DNA from: Planctomycetales bacterium
Lineage (GTDB): Bacteria; 4484-113
Assembly: GCA_030606285.1 (NCBI GenBank)
Contig: JAUWGS010000006.1
Location: 1-64,000, forward strand
Length of the DNA: 64,000 nt
Direction: 5' to 3'
Numbering within the stretch: position 1 is the stretch's first letter; every line of letters starts with the position of its first letter. Under the pieces are notes generated by a model. That model did no database searches, was not told the origin of the DNA, and saw only the letters and a list, made by a program, of their open reading frames with translations. This document shows, in pieces, positions 1 through 8,734 of the stretch. Made by a program: the position numbers and the translations under genes.

Positions 1-1
1 A

Positions 2-130
2 ATACAGGCCATCGTCGCCGTCATGCGCAAACTCCTTCACGCCATCTGGGGTATGTTCAAAACCAAAACCACCTTCAACGGCTCACTCCTATTCCCCCAA
101 CTAACTCCCCAACCCTTGACATCCCAATAG
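2..130 (+). mobile_element. IS110-family transposase, C-terminal end (partial)
   Basis: An open frame enters from the left edge and stops at 128-130. It reads ...VAVMRKLLHAIWGMFKT, the characteristic end of IS110/IS116/IS902 transposases just after the C-terminal catalytic domain. Only about 42 residues are present, so whether the element is intact depends on sequence outside the window. No terminal repeat is obvious downstream; IS110 elements often lack one. Confidence 0.75.
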
Positions 131-148
131 AGTATCTACAGTCCGGAC

Positions 149-199
149 GCGCAGTCTCCAGGCTGCGCGATTAAGGTGTGGTGGCCTGGAGACCCCCAC
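149..199. repeat. paired-hairpin intergenic repeat, copy 1
   Basis: Two adjacent hairpins. The first has a perfect 6-bp stem GCGCAG/CTGCGC (149-154/163-168) around the loop TCTCCAGG (155-162). The second is a weaker GTGG/CCAC stem whose loop region contains CCTGGAGA (185-192), the exact reverse complement of the first loop, so a loop-loop contact is possible. The same layout recurs at 57743-57788. Confidence 0.55.
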
Positions 200-256
200 T
201 CCCCGTTTAAATCGCGACTCTAGAATTGGCGGTTCGTCACGTCCGGCGAGGCGGGC

Positions 257-901
257 TCAGGCGTCTTTGGTTGCGGGAAACACGTAGCTTGCTTTCGGCG
301 CGGAGATCTTCCCCTTCGGGAAGAATAAGAATCTGATCTGTCTGACCAAGCTGTGGGGCTCCTTGGTGACGACTACGAGGGATTTCAGGCCAACGAGAGC
401 GCCGCCGCCTTCAGCCAGGAATTTGGTTGTGGCTACCCTGTATACTTCCGAGAGAACTATCGGCTCTTCGCCGATGGTGGCGGTCCTCACCATGTTTGTT
501 TTGTCAGCACGTTCACAGAAAACCGTCAGTCCCTGAATGTGCAGCAGGTTCGCATTCTTCCTCGGCATGTACTTGACTGACCGTTCCAGCGCGATCAGCA
601 GGTCTGCGCCGGAGATCTTAATCAGCACGAAGTCAAGGTCCTTCAGGTGCTCCCAGTCCGGGATTTCGCCAACCTTCGGCATCGGGCCTAGTGCCGACAG
701 CTCCCCGCCGGATATCATTGCGATGTCGACCTTGCCCTCGTAAAAGCTCAGCATGCCCCGTGCGCAAGCCTGGCCCCATCCGGTCTCGCGCACGAGCGGG
801 TCTTCGGTGTTTTTATGAGCGGGCGAAGCAAGCGCTGAGAAGCAGGCCAGCAGCGCGATACCTGCAATTAGCAGTAACGCGATTTTGATGCGGTTAAGCA
901 T
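257..901 (-). CDS. lipoprotein made of a 5'-nucleotidase C-terminal domain
   Basis: 214 aa. The N-terminus is a hydrophobic signal with a lipobox-like LLAC around residue 19. The rest resembles the C-terminal domain of UshA-type 5'-nucleotidases (PF02872), which binds the nucleotide base: a DIAMISGGEL motif, then 'FVLIKISGADLLIALE' and 'LLHIQGLTV'. The metallophosphoesterase domain that normally precedes it is absent, so catalysis by this protein alone is unlikely; it may bind a nucleotide or be a remnant. It lies 24 bp after prfB on the same strand, probably in one transcript. An AGGAT ribosome site precedes the ATG. Confidence 0.75.
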   Translation of the reverse strand: MLNRIKIALLLIAGIALLACFSALASPAHKNTEDPLVRETGWGQACARGMLSFYEGKVDIAMISGGELSALGPMPKVGEIPDWEHLKDLDFVLIKISGADLLIALERSVKYMPRKNANLLHIQGLTVFCERADKTNMVRTATIGEEPIVLSEVYRVATTKFLAEGGGALVGLKSLVVVTKEPHSLVRQIRFLFFPKGKISAPKASYVFPATKDA

Positions 902-925
902 ATCCTGCTTAATTCTACCCGATTT

Positions 926-2072
926 CTAGCCGTTTGCCTCGCCCGGACCTGCGGTCTCCTGCCGCTCCTTTTTGTACCGCAGGTACGCGAACATCAGGGG
1001 CTCGATATCTCCGTCCAGAACCCGCTGAGTATTGCCGGTTTCATAATCAGTGCGCAGGTCCTTGACCATCTGGTATGGATGAAGGACGTAGCTTCGTATC
1101 TGATTCCCCCAGGCGATGTCCTTCACCGCTCCGCGCAGGTCTTCCAGGCGCTCCTTGTGCTCCTCGCGGAGCAGCGCCGCCAGTTTGGATCTCAGCACCT
1201 TCATTGCGCTTTCACGATTGAAGTGCTGGCTGCGCTCGTTCTGGCAGGACACAACTATGCCGGTTGGCAGATGGGTGATACGGACTGCGCTACTGGTTTT
1301 GTTGACGTGCTGGCCGCCGGCGCTGCTGGAGCGGTAGGTGTCGATCCGGAGGTCGTTTTCACCAATTACTATCCGGGTATCTTCCTCGACCCGCGGGATC
1401 ACGTCAACCGAGGCAAAGCTGGTGTGCCGCCGGTTCGCCCCGTCAAACGGCGAAATGCGCACCAGCCGGTGCACGCCGTGCTCACCGTGAAGCAGTCCGT
1501 AGGCCAGAGGGCCCGAGAATTCCAGGGTGATGGACTTCGTGCCGGCAACATCACCCGGCAGTTCGCTGAGGATGCGGACGGGATGGCTGCTTCTTTCCGC
1601 CCAGCGCAGATACATCCGCACGAGCATATCCACCCAATCGTGGCTCTCCGTTCCTCCCGCACCTGCGTGTATCGTCACGATCGCCGGCGCGTTGTCGTGT
1701 TTACCGGAGAGCAGCGCAAGGAGCCCCGCCTTCTCCACTTCACGTGCGAGTTCTTCGAGCGTCGCCGCCGCGCCGTCATAATCAGCGTTCCCCTCGTCTA
1801 AGCCCTCTTCCATCAGCAGCTCAAACATCTCCACCGAAGTCTGGTGTTCGTCTTCAAGCTTGGCGAAGCGCGCAAGTACATCCTCTATATGAACGATGTC
1901 GCGGTTGACGCGTGCAGCTTCTTCCGGGTTGTCCCAGAAGTCGGGGGATGATTGCTTCTGCTTCAGCTCCTCTAAACGCGCGCGCTTCCCGGCAAGGTCA
2001 AAGATACCTCCGCATCTTTTCGAGGTCTTTGCCCACGCTGGCCAGAAGCGCGCTGAATTCGTTTGGCTGCAT
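926..2072 (-). CDS. prfB: peptide chain release factor 2, with programmed +1 frameshift
   Basis: RF2 recognises UGA and UAA stop codons and releases the finished peptide. GGQ falls at about residues 252-254 and the UGA-reading SPF tripeptide at about 207-209, nearly the E. coli positions. The gene is read in two frames: ATG at 2072 gives 24 codons ending ...RRYL, then an in-frame UGA (1998-2000), and the long frame resumes at GAC (1999). Total length is about 381 aa. An annotation beginning at the internal ATG at 1834 would lose 79 residues. lnt lies just upstream (20-bp gap), so the two may be co-transcribed. Confidence 0.95.
1997..2012 (-). promoter_or_regulatory. prfB programmed frameshift site
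   Basis: On the minus strand the order is CGGAGG, TAT, CTT, TGA, C: an internal Shine-Dalgarno-like element three bases before the CTT slippery codon and a weak UGA-C stop. This is the classic RF2 autoregulation element. When RF2 is scarce the ribosome slips +1 on CUU and makes more RF2. Confidence 0.92.
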
Positions 2073-2092
2073 ACGCCAATTCTAGCAGAAGT

Positions 2093-3622
2093 CTAGAGCA
2101 TATCCTCGCCGATGCCCACCAGCGTCCGGAACGCCACCCCGCAGATTGCGATTATCAACATAATAATCGCGAAGATGTCGCCGGTCAGAGTGTATAGGGA
2201 GTGCCCGTGATTCATCGGTAGCGGCAGAACGCGCCAGCCGCGCAGGTTGCGCTCGATAATGTCGGCTTCCCTCCCGGAAGGCAGGGTGAAGCCGGAGATT
2301 CCGGTGGTGGCCGCACGGACGACTGCCCGCCGGTTCTCCACCGCGCGGAAGAAATCGAACATACGGTGCTGGCTCGCGCCCGAGGGCAATTTGTACCACG
2401 AGTTGTTGGCCAGCATCGCGATTAGAGTGGCGCCGCGCCGCACCTGCTCACGTGTAACCGACGGGTGAATGGAGTCGTAGCAGATGTTTACCGCAACGAA
2501 GCTGCCATCGAAGGGAATGGGATCGAGGCTCTCGCCTTCACGCAAGTCCTCTGAGCCCCAGGGGTAGTCAAGCATCCGAACAACCCTGCCCAGAGGGACG
2601 AACTCGCCAAAAGCCACGGGGCGGTTCTTGGAATAGGACCCTCCGAGTGAATGGGGACCGATGAAGAGCAGCCCGGTGTTTTGCAGCCCGACTTCGGAAC
2701 GGGTCAGCAGGCCAAGGAGGAGTTTCAGGCTCGGCTCCTGGGCCCATAACCGGCCGATCTGGGGATTAAGCCCTGGATCACTAAAATCCACAAACGCCGG
2801 CAGCGCACCTTCCGGCCACACAATCAAATCAGGCGGCGGAGACTCGCTGAGCAGGAGTTCGCCCGTAGTTCCCACATATGCGCTGAAGGCAGCTACGCGG
2901 TATTCGTCCAGATGCCACGGCACATCGCTAGAGAGACCGCCCTGCACCACTGCGACGGTTTTCGTGGGCATTTTCTGTTCCGCGCTGTTCCAGGCCGAGT
3001 AGGCATAGTAGCCCCAGCCGTAAACGACCAGCAGCACGAGACAAGCGAGTGCAGTTGATTTCAGCCGACACAGCGCCTCACAGCGACCCCAGAGGAGGTG
3101 GTATATGCTGTACGCAATGAGTAGCACGAAGAAGCTCGATGCGTATACTCCTGCATATCCTGCCAACTGGAGCACCGGCGCGTTGTCGTATTGCGTGTAA
3201 CCCAGATGAAGCCAGGGGAAGCTGGCGGCGCCGATGGAGTGCAGGTACTCAAAGCCCACCCATACCGCAGGCACCAGCAGGTAGTTGTACTTCTCGTTGC
3301 GGTAGCGCAACACCATATGCAGCGCAATGCCCAGGAAACCGTAGATGAATCCCTGGTAGACCACGAGCGCAATGAGCGCGAGCGCTCCGAACGAGCTTAA
3401 CCAGTAGACGCCGAGCAGATGCAGGATTGTGCCCGCGAGGAAGCCCAGCAAATAGGCGTGCAGGGCGTTTTTGGCATTCCGCAGCGCCACAAACAGCGGC
3501 ACCGGCGCGATGAACGCCAGCCACGGCCATGCCCACTGGGAGCCGTCAGGCGCGAACGACAGGGGAAATGACGCGGCCAGCAAGACGCCGGCCAGCACAC
3601 TGAGTATGATGTTAACGAGCAT
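2093..3622 (-). CDS. lnt: apolipoprotein N-acyltransferase
   Basis: 509 aa inner-membrane enzyme that adds the third acyl chain to the N-terminal cysteine of lipoproteins. Several hydrophobic segments fill the first 200 residues, followed by a nitrilase-like domain with the Glu of IVWPEGALPAF, the Lys of YSKNRPVAFGE and the nucleophile Cys of NICYDSIHP. The residue two after the Cys is Asp where enterobacterial Lnt has Glu. Its presence with LspA in this window fits the many lipoproteins encoded here. A TATAAT box (3634-3639) ends only 11 nt before the ATG, so the leader is very short. Confidence 0.93.
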   Translation of the reverse strand: MLVNIILSVLAGVLLAASFPLSFAPDGSQWAWPWLAFIAPVPLFVALRNAKNALHAYLLGFLAGTILHLLGVYWLSSFGALALIALVVYQGFIYGFLGIALHMVLRYRNEKYNYLLVPAVWVGFEYLHSIGAASFPWLHLGYTQYDNAPVLQLAGYAGVYASSFFVLLIAYSIYHLLWGRCEALCRLKSTALACLVLLVVYGWGYYAYSAWNSAEQKMPTKTVAVVQGGLSSDVPWHLDEYRVAAFSAYVGTTGELLLSESPPPDLIVWPEGALPAFVDFSDPGLNPQIGRLWAQEPSLKLLLGLLTRSEVGLQNTGLLFIGPHSLGGSYSKNRPVAFGEFVPLGRVVRMLDYPWGSEDLREGESLDPIPFDGSFVAVNICYDSIHPSVTREQVRRGATLIAMLANNSWYKLPSGASQHRMFDFFRAVENRRAVVRAATTGISGFTLPSGREADIIERNLRGWRVLPLPMNHGHSLYTLTGDIFAIIMLIIAICGVAFRTLVGIGEDML

Positions 3623-3626
3623 CTGC

Positions 3627-3639
3627 TGCTATCATTATA
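3627..3639. promoter_or_regulatory. overlapping divergent -10 boxes
   Basis: On the plus strand TGCTATCAT (3627-3635) is an extended -10 for the phosphatase gene. On the minus strand TATAAT (complement of 3634-3639) points to lnt. The two boxes overlap by two bases, so the promoters should compete for polymerase. Confidence 0.5.
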
Positions 3640-3699
3640 TTGCCTGGCGTGCCTGTTGGACAGGGCGCGTGGCACGGTTGTTCATCAAGTGAGGGGGCT

Positions 3700-4329
3700 G
3701 TGCGTTACTTAATCTTCATCCGGCATGGTGAGACTGCGTGGAATCGGGAGAAACGATTCCAGGGACACAGCGATGTTCCGCTGAATGAGCGCGGGCTGCT
3801 TCAGGCGGAACTCCTTGCTGGAGCGCTTCAGCGTGAGGGCGTCTCAACACTGTTCAGCAGCCCGCTCGCCCGTGCACGCCAGACAGCAGAGATCATCGGC
3901 GCGCGGCTCAATCTCGCCGTTGAGGTTATGCAGGAACTCACAGAGCTTAACTTCGGGGAGTATGAAGGGGAACTCGAAGCAGACCTTCGCGCGAAATACG
4001 GGCCGCGGTTCGCGCAGTGGCGGGAAGCCCACTACACCGAGCCGGCTCCTGGCGGTGACAGTATCCGCACCATCAAAGACCGGGCCGCCAGCGCAGTGGA
4101 GGTAATGGCCAGCGCGTCGGAGCGCGGCAGCGTTGCCGCGGTAGCCCATCAAGCGGTATTGATGGCCGTCAAGGCGTACTTGAGGAACGACTATTCCGTT
4201 GAGGCTGCCAAGTCCTACAAGCAGCAGAACAACGAAATCGACATATGGGATGTGGATGAGCGGCAGCCCCTGAGAAGGATTGCCGTATTCGGCTCCTACG
4301 CCGGCAGGCTGGTCAGAGGCGGAGGCTAG
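3700..4329 (+). CDS. histidine phosphatase family protein (phosphoglycerate mutase-like)
   Basis: 209 aa from GTG 3700. The RHGETAWN motif supplies the phospho-accepting His; LFSSPLARARQTAEII and a late His (VAVAHQAVL) complete the branch-1 histidine phosphatase signature. The usual late SHGG is AHQA here. Substrates in this family range from sugar phosphates to alpha-ribazole phosphate, and nothing nearby decides. The start is set by GAGGGGG just before GTG 3700; an upstream ATG at 3640 would add a non-conserved 20-residue tail. Confidence 0.85.
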   Translation: MRYLIFIRHGETAWNREKRFQGHSDVPLNERGLLQAELLAGALQREGVSTLFSSPLARARQTAEIIGARLNLAVEVMQELTELNFGEYEGELEADLRAKYGPRFAQWREAHYTEPAPGGDSIRTIKDRAASAVEVMASASERGSVAAVAHQAVLMAVKAYLRNDYSVEAAKSYKQQNNEIDIWDVDERQPLRRIAVFGSYAGRLVRGGG

Positions 4330-4335
4330 GGCGGA

Positions 4336-4725
4336 CTACTTCTGCTCCAGGATGAACCTGCGGATGTCAGCGCCCAGGTCACGGGAGTTGAGCTTCTTGA
4401 CGTCTCTGAAAGAGACCTCCAGGTAGGGAATCGTCTTGTCGAAAATGCCGACGCCCACGATCTTCCCATAGGCCTCTATCAGCTCGCCCTTCCTCGCCCA
4501 GTCCCGCACCTTGTCGAATTTGACGACATCGCCCACCTTGTAAGAGTCCCTCGTCGCGGTGGAGTCGTAAACCGGGTATTGCGAGTCGCCCTTGACCATA
4601 ACCTTGGACGACCTTCTGCGCGGAGTCTTCGCAGCTGGTTTCGCCTTGGCGGTTTTCGCCTTGCGAGTGGTTTTCGGTTTTTCGGCGGCCTTCTTCTTGG
4701 GTCGCTTTGACTTCGTTTCCGCCAT
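4336..4725 (-). CDS. small basic protein with Lys/Ala-rich tail, function unknown
   Basis: 129 aa from ATG 4725, chosen because GGAGG sits just before it. Residues 5-45 are a Lys/Arg/Ala/Pro-rich histone-H1-like tail. The remainder is a compact domain (YKVGDVVKFDKV ... GKIVGVGIFDKTIPYLEVSFRDV) that looks like a small beta-barrel fold. The tail suggests nucleic-acid binding, but I recognise no family. It is convergent with the phosphatase gene, 6 bp away. Confidence 0.7.
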   Translation of the reverse strand: MAETKSKRPKKKAAEKPKTTRKAKTAKAKPAAKTPRRRSSKVMVKGDSQYPVYDSTATRDSYKVGDVVKFDKVRDWARKGELIEAYGKIVGVGIFDKTIPYLEVSFRDVKKLNSRDLGADIRRFILEQK

Positions 4726-4905
4726 ATGACCTCCAGACCCATGTATGTTAAGTCCGCCTGACTGACATGTCAAGACTTAAGGCGGGATTGCCTTTGCCCC
4801 GCGCTTCCTGCAGATCTCCCGCCATATGTTCGTTTTGGGGATTGCAGGAGCGGTATTCCGGGCCAGAAAGCCCACGTTACACGGACTACACGTGCAGATG
4901 TGCTG

Positions 4906-4914
4906 TGCTATAAT
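4906..4914 (+). promoter_or_regulatory. extended -10 promoter of the 4.9-8.7 kb operon
   Basis: TGCTATAAT gives a predicted transcription start near 4921. That lies downstream of the GTG at 4900 and favours the ATG at 4948 for the first gene. Confidence 0.6.
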
Positions 4915-4947
4915 CAAAGTTCGGACAGCTTGAAGGGCGTGCGGCAA

Positions 4948-6903
4948 ATGTCGGCACTTGACAAAAAACTGGCGGGCTTGAACAGCAATGTGGACATCAT
5001 CAAGCACATTGTCTATTACCTCGGCCCGATTGCGATGAAGGATATCGCCGCCAAGATGTCTGAAGTGATGCTCTCATTCCAGCCGGATAAGAAGAGCATT
5101 GATCAGTTCATCAAACCCATCCTGCAGAAATACGATTACTACACAAAAGACGGCCGAATTTGGGATGTTGTCTTGGAGAAAGTCCCGGAGCACGCCATTC
5201 TCCCCAAAGTGATGCAGGATGAGCAGCGCCCGCTCTACGAGCGTGAGATGCGTAGCCGGATGGCTGTGGCGTTAAAAACCAGGGTCAAGGCTATATGCAT
5301 TGAGCTGAACCGGGATCCTAACCTGAAGAAGTTCGATGGGAAGTGGGGTCTGAAACGCTGGGAGATCGTCAACGACGCTGCGTACGAGCTGATGAAGGCG
5401 CAGGACAAGGCGCTGACAATCAAGGAAGTGCTCGCGCTGCTCGCCAATCTCACCGGGAAGAAGGTTGAGGACATAGTTTTCGACCCCCGGGGTGATCGGA
5501 GGTTTGTGCAGGAGCGCAAAGCGTGGCTACCACGCGAGCTGGCTGACAAGCTGAAGTCCGACCAGAGAGCCGCCGCCTCAGTGAAGGTGCGGCAGGAGCA
5601 GGTGAAGCTGGCGCTCGAAGGCTCCTTTGTGCAGGCGCAGACCGGCAGCCGAGGGGGCGTGCGTTTGGATCGCGGAAGCGGGAAAGTCAAGCTCCGCAAG
5701 ATGTTGCAGCAGGAAGTCAAGCAGGCGCTCAAGGACCGTGAGGCGCTGGTGGCGCCGGTTGAGGTCGACCTTGCAGCGGAGCTTTCGCAGGAGCAGGAGT
5801 TTGACTCCGACCTTGATGCCACGTCCTTCAACCGAGTCGAGACCTCAATGAAGGAGCGGAGTCTCAGCATCAAGGAAAGGGAGAGCATCACGTCTTTTGT
5901 AAAGAAGCTCGTTGAGATGGGAGACGTTAGCGTCGGCACGAACATCAGCCAGGTTTTGCGGGAGCCGCTGTCTCTGCACAAGATTGTCAGCCTGCTGAAG
6001 CTCAAATACCTGCCATTCATCACCGACCGGGTCATCATTCCTGACGACTACTACCACTTCGCCAGCGAGCTGGTGGCGCCTCATCCCGGTATGTCGGTGC
6101 TGAACCCGGCGGCGCAGGCCGGCGCGTTCGCCACACAGGTGCTGAACGTGGTTTTCGATCGACTCGAAGGAGCCGCTTGGGCTCCCTTTGGCACGCACAT
6201 TGAAGTAGCTCAGCGCGACAGCGTCCGATACAAGATACACGTGCAGGGAACGCCATTGCACAAGAAGTCGCAGGAGGATTTCCTTATAAGCCAGAACGAT
6301 CTCGTGGACTACTTCATTCTCAACAACCTCGCTGTGGTTGAGAGTGACCGTCTGCTGGCGCAAGCCGCTCAGTACAACATGCGGCTGTCGGGATATCCCA
6401 ACGTGTACGTGACGGCGAAGGACTTCCTGTCCCAGTTGCCCGAGATCTTCTCCGAACGCGCCAACGAGAAAAACGAAGTTTCGGTACGTTTCGACCTGAT
6501 TTTCAGTAACCTCACCTTTGTCAAGAGCCATAATCTTGCCGCCAATTACATTGACCAGATACTCCGATTGCTCGACCGTGATGGTGTTGCCTGCCTGTTC
6601 GTCCTGCGGGATTTGCTACAGCTGCTCAAGGACCATGACTTCATGGACGACGTTATCAAAGGCCACGACTTCCGCTATATATTCCACTATCCGCAGATTG
6701 ACACCCGCAACCGCGTGTCTTTGCTCGTGATAAGGCACAAGGATGCAAGGACGGACGCCGCTGATACGACTCTGGTGACGGCCAGCGTCAAGGACGTAAA
6801 GGACCTGAGCAACATACTGGTTGACCTGGCGAGAGGAGTGCGGCAGGGCGCCTTCTACGAGGTTCTGAAGCAAGAGAGTACGCGTCGAGCGCTGACGAAG
6901 TAA
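4948..6903 (+). CDS. N6-adenine methyltransferase-like protein with degenerate motifs
   Basis: 651 aa. The first 100 residues look like a winged-helix region (IIKHIVYYLGPIAMKDIAAK). The C-terminal third has the layout of HsdM-type DNA methylases: a SAM-binding motif I equivalent VLNPAAQAGAF (usual form DPaaGsGaF) and, at the catalytic motif IV position, FDLIFSNLTF where active enzymes have NPPF/NPPY. The Asn and aromatic positions are partly kept but the two prolines are lost, so catalysis is doubtful. It heads an operon with tatD (1-nt overlap), a DksA-like gene and lspA; no restriction or specificity subunit is present. A DNA-binding or regulatory role is inference. Confidence 0.7.
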   Translation: MSALDKKLAGLNSNVDIIKHIVYYLGPIAMKDIAAKMSEVMLSFQPDKKSIDQFIKPILQKYDYYTKDGRIWDVVLEKVPEHAILPKVMQDEQRPLYEREMRSRMAVALKTRVKAICIELNRDPNLKKFDGKWGLKRWEIVNDAAYELMKAQDKALTIKEVLALLANLTGKKVEDIVFDPRGDRRFVQERKAWLPRELADKLKSDQRAAASVKVRQEQVKLALEGSFVQAQTGSRGGVRLDRGSGKVKLRKMLQQEVKQALKDREALVAPVEVDLAAELSQEQEFDSDLDATSFNRVETSMKERSLSIKERESITSFVKKLVEMGDVSVGTNISQVLREPLSLHKIVSLLKLKYLPFITDRVIIPDDYYHFASELVAPHPGMSVLNPAAQAGAFATQVLNVVFDRLEGAAWAPFGTHIEVAQRDSVRYKIHVQGTPLHKKSQEDFLISQNDLVDYFILNNLAVVESDRLLAQAAQYNMRLSGYPNVYVTAKDFLSQLPEIFSERANEKNEVSVRFDLIFSNLTFVKSHNLAANYIDQILRLLDRDGVACLFVLRDLLQLLKDHDFMDDVIKGHDFRYIFHYPQIDTRNRVSLLVIRHKDARTDAADTTLVTASVKDVKDLSNILVDLARGVRQGAFYEVLKQESTRRALTK

Positions 6904-7733
6904 TGAGTCCCGACACATCCGACGCGAGCAGGCTTCTTACAGACACGCACTGCCATCTGTATTGGCCGGGTCTGGCCGAGCACGCCGATGAGGTCGTCGA
7001 ACGCGCGCTGGAAGCCGGTGTTGGCACAATCGTTGTGCCCGGCATCAATGAAGAGACATCGCTCGCAGCACAAGCCTTAGCACAGCGGTTCAAAGGCGTG
7101 TACTTCGCAGCGGGAGTGCATCCTTCTGAGGTCGAGAACTCAGAAGGCTTTCGACCCGGCGAGTTCTTCGCGCCTTTCGCCGGTGATCCCAAACTGGTTG
7201 CGGTGGGAGAGATTGGCCTGGATGCGCATTACGATCCGTCAGCGGTCGAGCGACAGCGGCCGATTCTACGCGCACAACTGGAGTATGCAGTCGAACACGG
7301 TCTGCCGGTAATCCTTCATCACCGGGATGCAGGGCGGCCTCTAGTGACCGAGCTTGAGCGCTTCTCTCAGCTTCGCGGCGTGTTTCACTGCTACGATGGG
7401 AGCAAGAGGCTGCTCAATTACGCCCGGAACCACGACTTCTACATCTCGTTGGCCGGGAATGTAACGTATGAAACCGCGCACAATCTGCATTCCCAGCTGG
7501 AGCGGATCCCGGAGTCCAAGCTGGTCGTAGAGACGGACTCGCCTTGGATGCCTCCAGCGCCCGTGCGTGGAAAACGCGTTAGCGAGTCGGCCGATATCGT
7601 ATACACGCTGGACTTCGTGGCGGGCAGACTTGCAAAATCGGTGAATATGCTTAGAATCAATGTGACCCGTAACTCGTGCGGGCTGTTCCAAATACCAGGA
7701 GATAGCAATGGCGTTCAGCCAAAAGGACATTGA
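6903..7733 (+). CDS. tatD: TatD family metal-dependent hydrolase
   Basis: 276 aa TIM-barrel hydrolase; TatD proteins act as 3'-5' DNases. Visible metal ligands are THCHL near the start, GEIGLD, HHRDAG, FHCYDG and ETDSPWMPP. Its start overlaps the previous stop by one base (taATG), so translation is probably coupled. The last 40 residues are not conserved in the family, and the final 26 bp overlap the next gene. Confidence 0.92.
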   Translation: MSPDTSDASRLLTDTHCHLYWPGLAEHADEVVERALEAGVGTIVVPGINEETSLAAQALAQRFKGVYFAAGVHPSEVENSEGFRPGEFFAPFAGDPKLVAVGEIGLDAHYDPSAVERQRPILRAQLEYAVEHGLPVILHHRDAGRPLVTELERFSQLRGVFHCYDGSKRLLNYARNHDFYISLAGNVTYETAHNLHSQLERIPESKLVVETDSPWMPPAPVRGKRVSESADIVYTLDFVAGRLAKSVNMLRINVTRNSCGLFQIPGDSNGVQPKGH

Positions 7734-8097
7734 GAAGTACCGGCAATTGCTGGAGGAGAAGCGCGCGCAGATCGAAAAGCAGGCTGTCGGACTGCGGAAG
7801 AAAATCAAGAAGTCGCTTGACGAGGATCGGGTCTTTGAGCGGAATTCGGGCGATCCTGACAGCGACTTTATCACGGAGAGTTCGGAAATCGAGAAGGACG
7901 AGATGCTGGTGCATCAACTCGAGTCTGCCGTCGAGCAGATTGACGACGCCATTGAAGCCATAAATGAAGGCTACTACGGTATCTGTCAGAAGTGCGGCTG
8001 CTCAATCGATAGGGGCCGGCTGAACACAATACCGTGGGCCAAGTACTGCTATAAGTGCCAGGTCGAGCTGGAAGAAGTCGAGAAGGGAGCAGCCTGA
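7708..8097 (+). CDS. DksA/TraR-type zinc-finger protein
   Basis: 129 aa. A coiled coil at residues 5-45 (KYRQLLEEKRAQIEKQA) is followed by the family's C4 zinc finger GICQKCGCSI ... YCYKCQ. DksA-type proteins bind in the RNA polymerase secondary channel. The coiled-coil tip that normally carries acidic residues reads DEDRVFERNSGDPDSD. The gene starts 26 bp inside the end of tatD and its end abuts lspA. Whether it is DksA itself or a YteA-like paralogue cannot be told from sequence. Confidence 0.88.
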   Translation: MAFSQKDIEKYRQLLEEKRAQIEKQAVGLRKKIKKSLDEDRVFERNSGDPDSDFITESSEIEKDEMLVHQLESAVEQIDDAIEAINEGYYGICQKCGCSIDRGRLNTIPWAKYCYKCQVELEEVEKGAA

Positions 8098-8114
8098 ATC
8101 CCCGTCTCACGCGT

Positions 8115-8711
8115 ATGGCCTCGAGAAACGTCCGAGTCTTCATTGCGTTGGCCGTCATTGCGGCTGTAGCCGACCAGGCAACGAAGCTCCTTGCAACGTA
8201 CTATCTTTCGATTCAAGGCGGAGGCGAACTGCTCCGTTTCGCCGCCCGCTATTTCACTCATTTCTGGGAGTTCCCTTACTCGGCGGGCTCGCCCCATGTC
8301 GTCTGGTCCCCCTGGATAAAGCTGTCTTTCACGACGAACACGGGTATGGCCTGGGGGATGCTGCATGGCCATTCGCTGCTTCTCTCATTTATCTCTCTAG
8401 TCCTTGTTGCGGTCATCTGCATTATCTGGTGGCGTTACGGCTCCCGCAGTGTCTTCCTGACGGTTTCGCTCGGCCTTATACTCGGCGGCGCGCTCGGCAA
8501 TATGATCGACCGGTTCCGGCTGCGGGAAGTAGTGGATTTCGTGGATGTGCTCATACCGGGCTTCAACTATGACTTCCCGGTGTTCAACTTAGCGGACGCC
8601 TGCGCCTCGGTCGGCACGCTTTTAGTAGCAGTATTTCTGATCGTATCCGATGTTCGCCAGTTACGCCGCCGGCGCACGAAGCGTTACGACCTTACTGACT
8701 ACCTGCCGTGA
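8115..8711 (+). CDS. lspA: lipoprotein signal peptidase (signal peptidase II)
   Basis: 198 aa inner-membrane aspartyl protease that removes lipoprotein signal peptides. The two catalytic aspartates are in GNMIDRFR and FNLADACAS, and four hydrophobic segments are present. The loop between the first two segments (about residues 33-65) is longer than usual. No strong ribosome site sits next to ATG 8115; the AAGGGAG at the end of the upstream gene would better fit a CTG near 8094, so the start is uncertain. It provides the substrate for Lnt. Confidence 0.9.
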   Translation: MASRNVRVFIALAVIAAVADQATKLLATYYLSIQGGGELLRFAARYFTHFWEFPYSAGSPHVVWSPWIKLSFTTNTGMAWGMLHGHSLLLSFISLVLVAVICIIWWRYGSRSVFLTVSLGLILGGALGNMIDRFRLREVVDFVDVLIPGFNYDFPVFNLADACASVGTLLVAVFLIVSDVRQLRRRRTKRYDLTDYLP

Positions 8712-8734
8712 CCTGTCCTGTGTGTCCAGATGCT

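Noticed and set aside
4900-4947. GTG start 16 codons upstream for the methyltransferase-like gene
   Set aside because: It lies upstream of the transcription start predicted from TGCTATAAT at 4906-4914.
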